DNA of 64,000 nucleotides. Origin: Amycolatopsis benzoatilytica AK 16/65 (lineage in GTDB: Bacteria; Actinomycetota; Actinomycetes; Mycobacteriales; Pseudonocardiaceae). The notes under the pieces are model-generated. The model worked only from the letters and a program-made list of their open reading frames with translations, made no database searches and was not told the DNA's origin. Positions within the stretch are counted from its first letter, which is position 1. Each line of letters starts with the position of its first letter. Below are positions 59,838-64,000 of this stretch, one piece after another. Location of the stretch: positions 8,450,470-8,514,469 of the forward strand of contig NZ_KB912942.1 of NCBI RefSeq assembly GCF_000383915.1, in the 5' to 3' direction. Position numbers and translations under genes: made by a program.

Positions 59838-60521
59838 ATGGACATCGTCGTTAAGGGCCGCAACGTGGAGGTGCCCGAGCATTACCGGGCGCTTGTCAGC
59901 GAAAAGCTGGCCCGCCTTGAGCGCTACGACAAGAAGGTCATCCGCTACGACGTGGAGCTCTTCCACGAGCCCAACCGCAGGCAGGCCAAGAGCTGCCAGC
60001 GCGTTGAGATCACCGGGAAGGGCCGTGGTCCGGCTGTTCGCGCGGAAGCGAGCGCAGCCGACTTCTACGCAGCGCTCGATTCCGCCGTCACCAAGCTGGA
60101 GAACCGGCTTAGGCGGACACACGACCGCAGGCGCGTGCATTACGGACGCAGCCGCCCGGAGTCGGTCGCCGAGGCGACCTCCGCGGTCGGCGGATCCGAT
60201 GCCGTCGCTGGGCCCGTCATGGGCACGGCCGTCCTGGACGCACCGGACGCGACCGAACCGATGGTCAACGGTTTCGCGGCCACGAGTGCGGGCGACATCC
60301 CCCGGCAGGGGCGCTGGGAAGACGAGGACCTGGGCCATCAGCCCGGCCGCGTCGTCCGCGAAAAGCAACACGACGCGGACCCCATGACGGTGGACCAGGC
60401 TCTCTACGAGATGGAGCTGGTCGGCCACGACTTCTACCTGTTCAACGACTCCGAGGCCGGCCGGCCGAGCGTCGTCTACCGGCGAAAGGGCTTCGACTAC
60501 GGAGTGATCCGGCTGGGCTGA
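59838..60521 (+). CDS. hpf: Ribosome hibernation promoting factor, long form
   Basis: A 227-residue protein that inactivates and dimerises ribosomes in stationary phase. The N-terminal S30AE domain (1-100: MDIVVKGRNVEVPEHYRALV ... SAADFYAALDSAVTKLENRLR) binds the decoding site; a linker of about 70 residues follows, and the C-terminal domain (MTVDQALYEMELVGHDFYLFNDSEAGRPSVVYRRKGFDYGVIRLG) makes the dimer contact. ATG 59838 has GGGAGG. A strong terminator follows. The long leader (over 200 nt from the nearest promoter candidates) may host regulation. Confidence 0.95.
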   Translation: MDIVVKGRNVEVPEHYRALVSEKLARLERYDKKVIRYDVELFHEPNRRQAKSCQRVEITGKGRGPAVRAEASAADFYAALDSAVTKLENRLRRTHDRRRVHYGRSRPESVAEATSAVGGSDAVAGPVMGTAVLDAPDATEPMVNGFAATSAGDIPRQGRWEDEDLGHQPGRVVREKQHDADPMTVDQALYEMELVGHDFYLFNDSEAGRPSVVYRRKGFDYGVIRLG

Positions 60522-60554
60522 CCGGGCCTGGCACACCATCCGCAATCCACCTGC

Positions 60555-60590
60555 CGGACGGCCCGCACGCACACGCGTGCGGGCCGTCCG
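60555..60590 (+). terminator. Intrinsic terminator after hpf
   Basis: CGGACGGCCCGCACGC (60555-60570) pairs perfectly with GCGTGCGGGCCGTCCG (60575-60590) around ACAC. Confidence 0.86.
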
Positions 60591-60771
60591 CGCGCCCGGA
60601 GCCGGGTTCGGCCCGGCCTCTCGTGACCTTCTGCGACGACGTGCGTGCGCGGACCTGCGCGCATTCCCTACGATGGGGGGAGACGGCGGCGGCGCACACG
60701 GGCGCCAGCCGTGGCGATACTGCCCGGGACCGGCCTGGGCGCGTTCATGATCAGCTAGTGAGGTCGACCGG

Positions 60772-63687
<2,916 letters not shown>

Positions 63688-63722
63688 CGCAGTCCCGGTT
63701 GGCTGTCTGATGTAGACGGTTG

Positions 63723-63763
63723 AGAGCGGCGGTACGGGCAGTGGCTCGTACCGCCGCTCTTTT
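63723..63763 (+). terminator. Intrinsic terminator after secA
   Basis: AGAGCGGCGGTACG (63723-63736) pairs perfectly with CGTACCGCCGCTCT (63747-63760), followed by TTT. Confidence 0.9.
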
Positions 63764-64000
63764 CGTGCGGCGAGTACACAGTGGACTCGATGAGTCCTCG
63801 GCACTGGCGAAGCCGGTAGCGCCGCGGAGACCCGCGCCGATTACATCCAGGACATCTGTCCTGAACTCCCGGACAGCTGTACTGGTTGATCAAGCGGCGG
63901 GTGGGCGGCCGGGTCCCCGTCGAAGCGCCTTGCCTTGCTGCTCGAATCCGTTCCTGGGCGCGAGCACGTGAAACCGGGTGCAGACCCATCCCGCCCGGCC
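63764..64000. other. Right edge, no gene recognised
   Basis: The last 237 nt hold no frame with a recognisable product. Short inverted words such as GGACATCTGTCC near 63850 are visible. A gene may begin just outside the window. Confidence 0.5.

Overview
The window reads as a chromosome segment of a high-GC actinobacterium. WhiB, mycothiol deacetylase (MshB), MtrA-MtrB-LpqB, LpqW, mannose enzymes (ManA, ManB), long Hpf, SecA1 and a LAxTG cell-wall protein all point to Actinomycetia. Gene content and the many GTG starts fit Pseudonocardiaceae, with Amycolatopsis my best guess (inference; no 16S gene is present). Several blocks keep the gene order known from Mycobacterium tuberculosis: typA-lpqW ... 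mshB-Rv1171-like, whiB2 ... Rv3259-Rv3258-manB-Rv3256-manA, ahcY ... tmk, and mtrA-mtrB-lpqB ... comF-hpf-secA.

Layout. 1-3 kb: partial Ada/AlkA repair gene, ychF, the wreck of a Doc-type toxin-antitoxin pair, two tiny membrane proteins and a pterin carbinolamine dehydratase. 3-6.8 kb: TPP riboswitch and thiamine ABC importer. 6.8-12 kb: an ABC-2 exporter operon with an exported LolA-like protein, divergent from a two-component system; the gap between them holds spaced direct repeats that look like the regulator's operator. 12-14.7 kb: Nudix, trpS behind a complete tryptophan attenuator, YciI-like protein, and a 52-residue Cys/Lys-rich protein behind an iron box. 14.8-24.8 kb: typA, lpqW and an oppABCDF peptide importer. 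25-28 kb: mshB, two envelope or unknown proteins, site-2 protease. 28-38 kb: whiB, a very large membrane glycosyltransferase and the mannose-phosphate cluster. 38-49 kb: cation efflux, amino acid permease, LAxTG protein, a 759-residue membrane protein, ahcY, regulators, tmk. 49-53.5 kb: an IclR-linked amine-oxidation cassette lying between tmk and mtrA. 53.6-64 kb: mtrAB-lpqB, comF, hpf, secA.

Two themes cut across the genes. First, a family of long intergenic palindromes whose arms begin CCGTGAAGGG recurs at six or seven places, mostly between convergent genes, and keeps pairing even where the arm sequence changes. Second, RNA-level control is well represented: a TPP riboswitch with a visible Shine-Dalgarno/anti-Shine-Dalgarno switch, a four-strand trp attenuator that may start with a leaderless leader peptide, and many strong intrinsic terminators. 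No rRNA, tRNA, CRISPR array, insertion sequence or prophage was seen.
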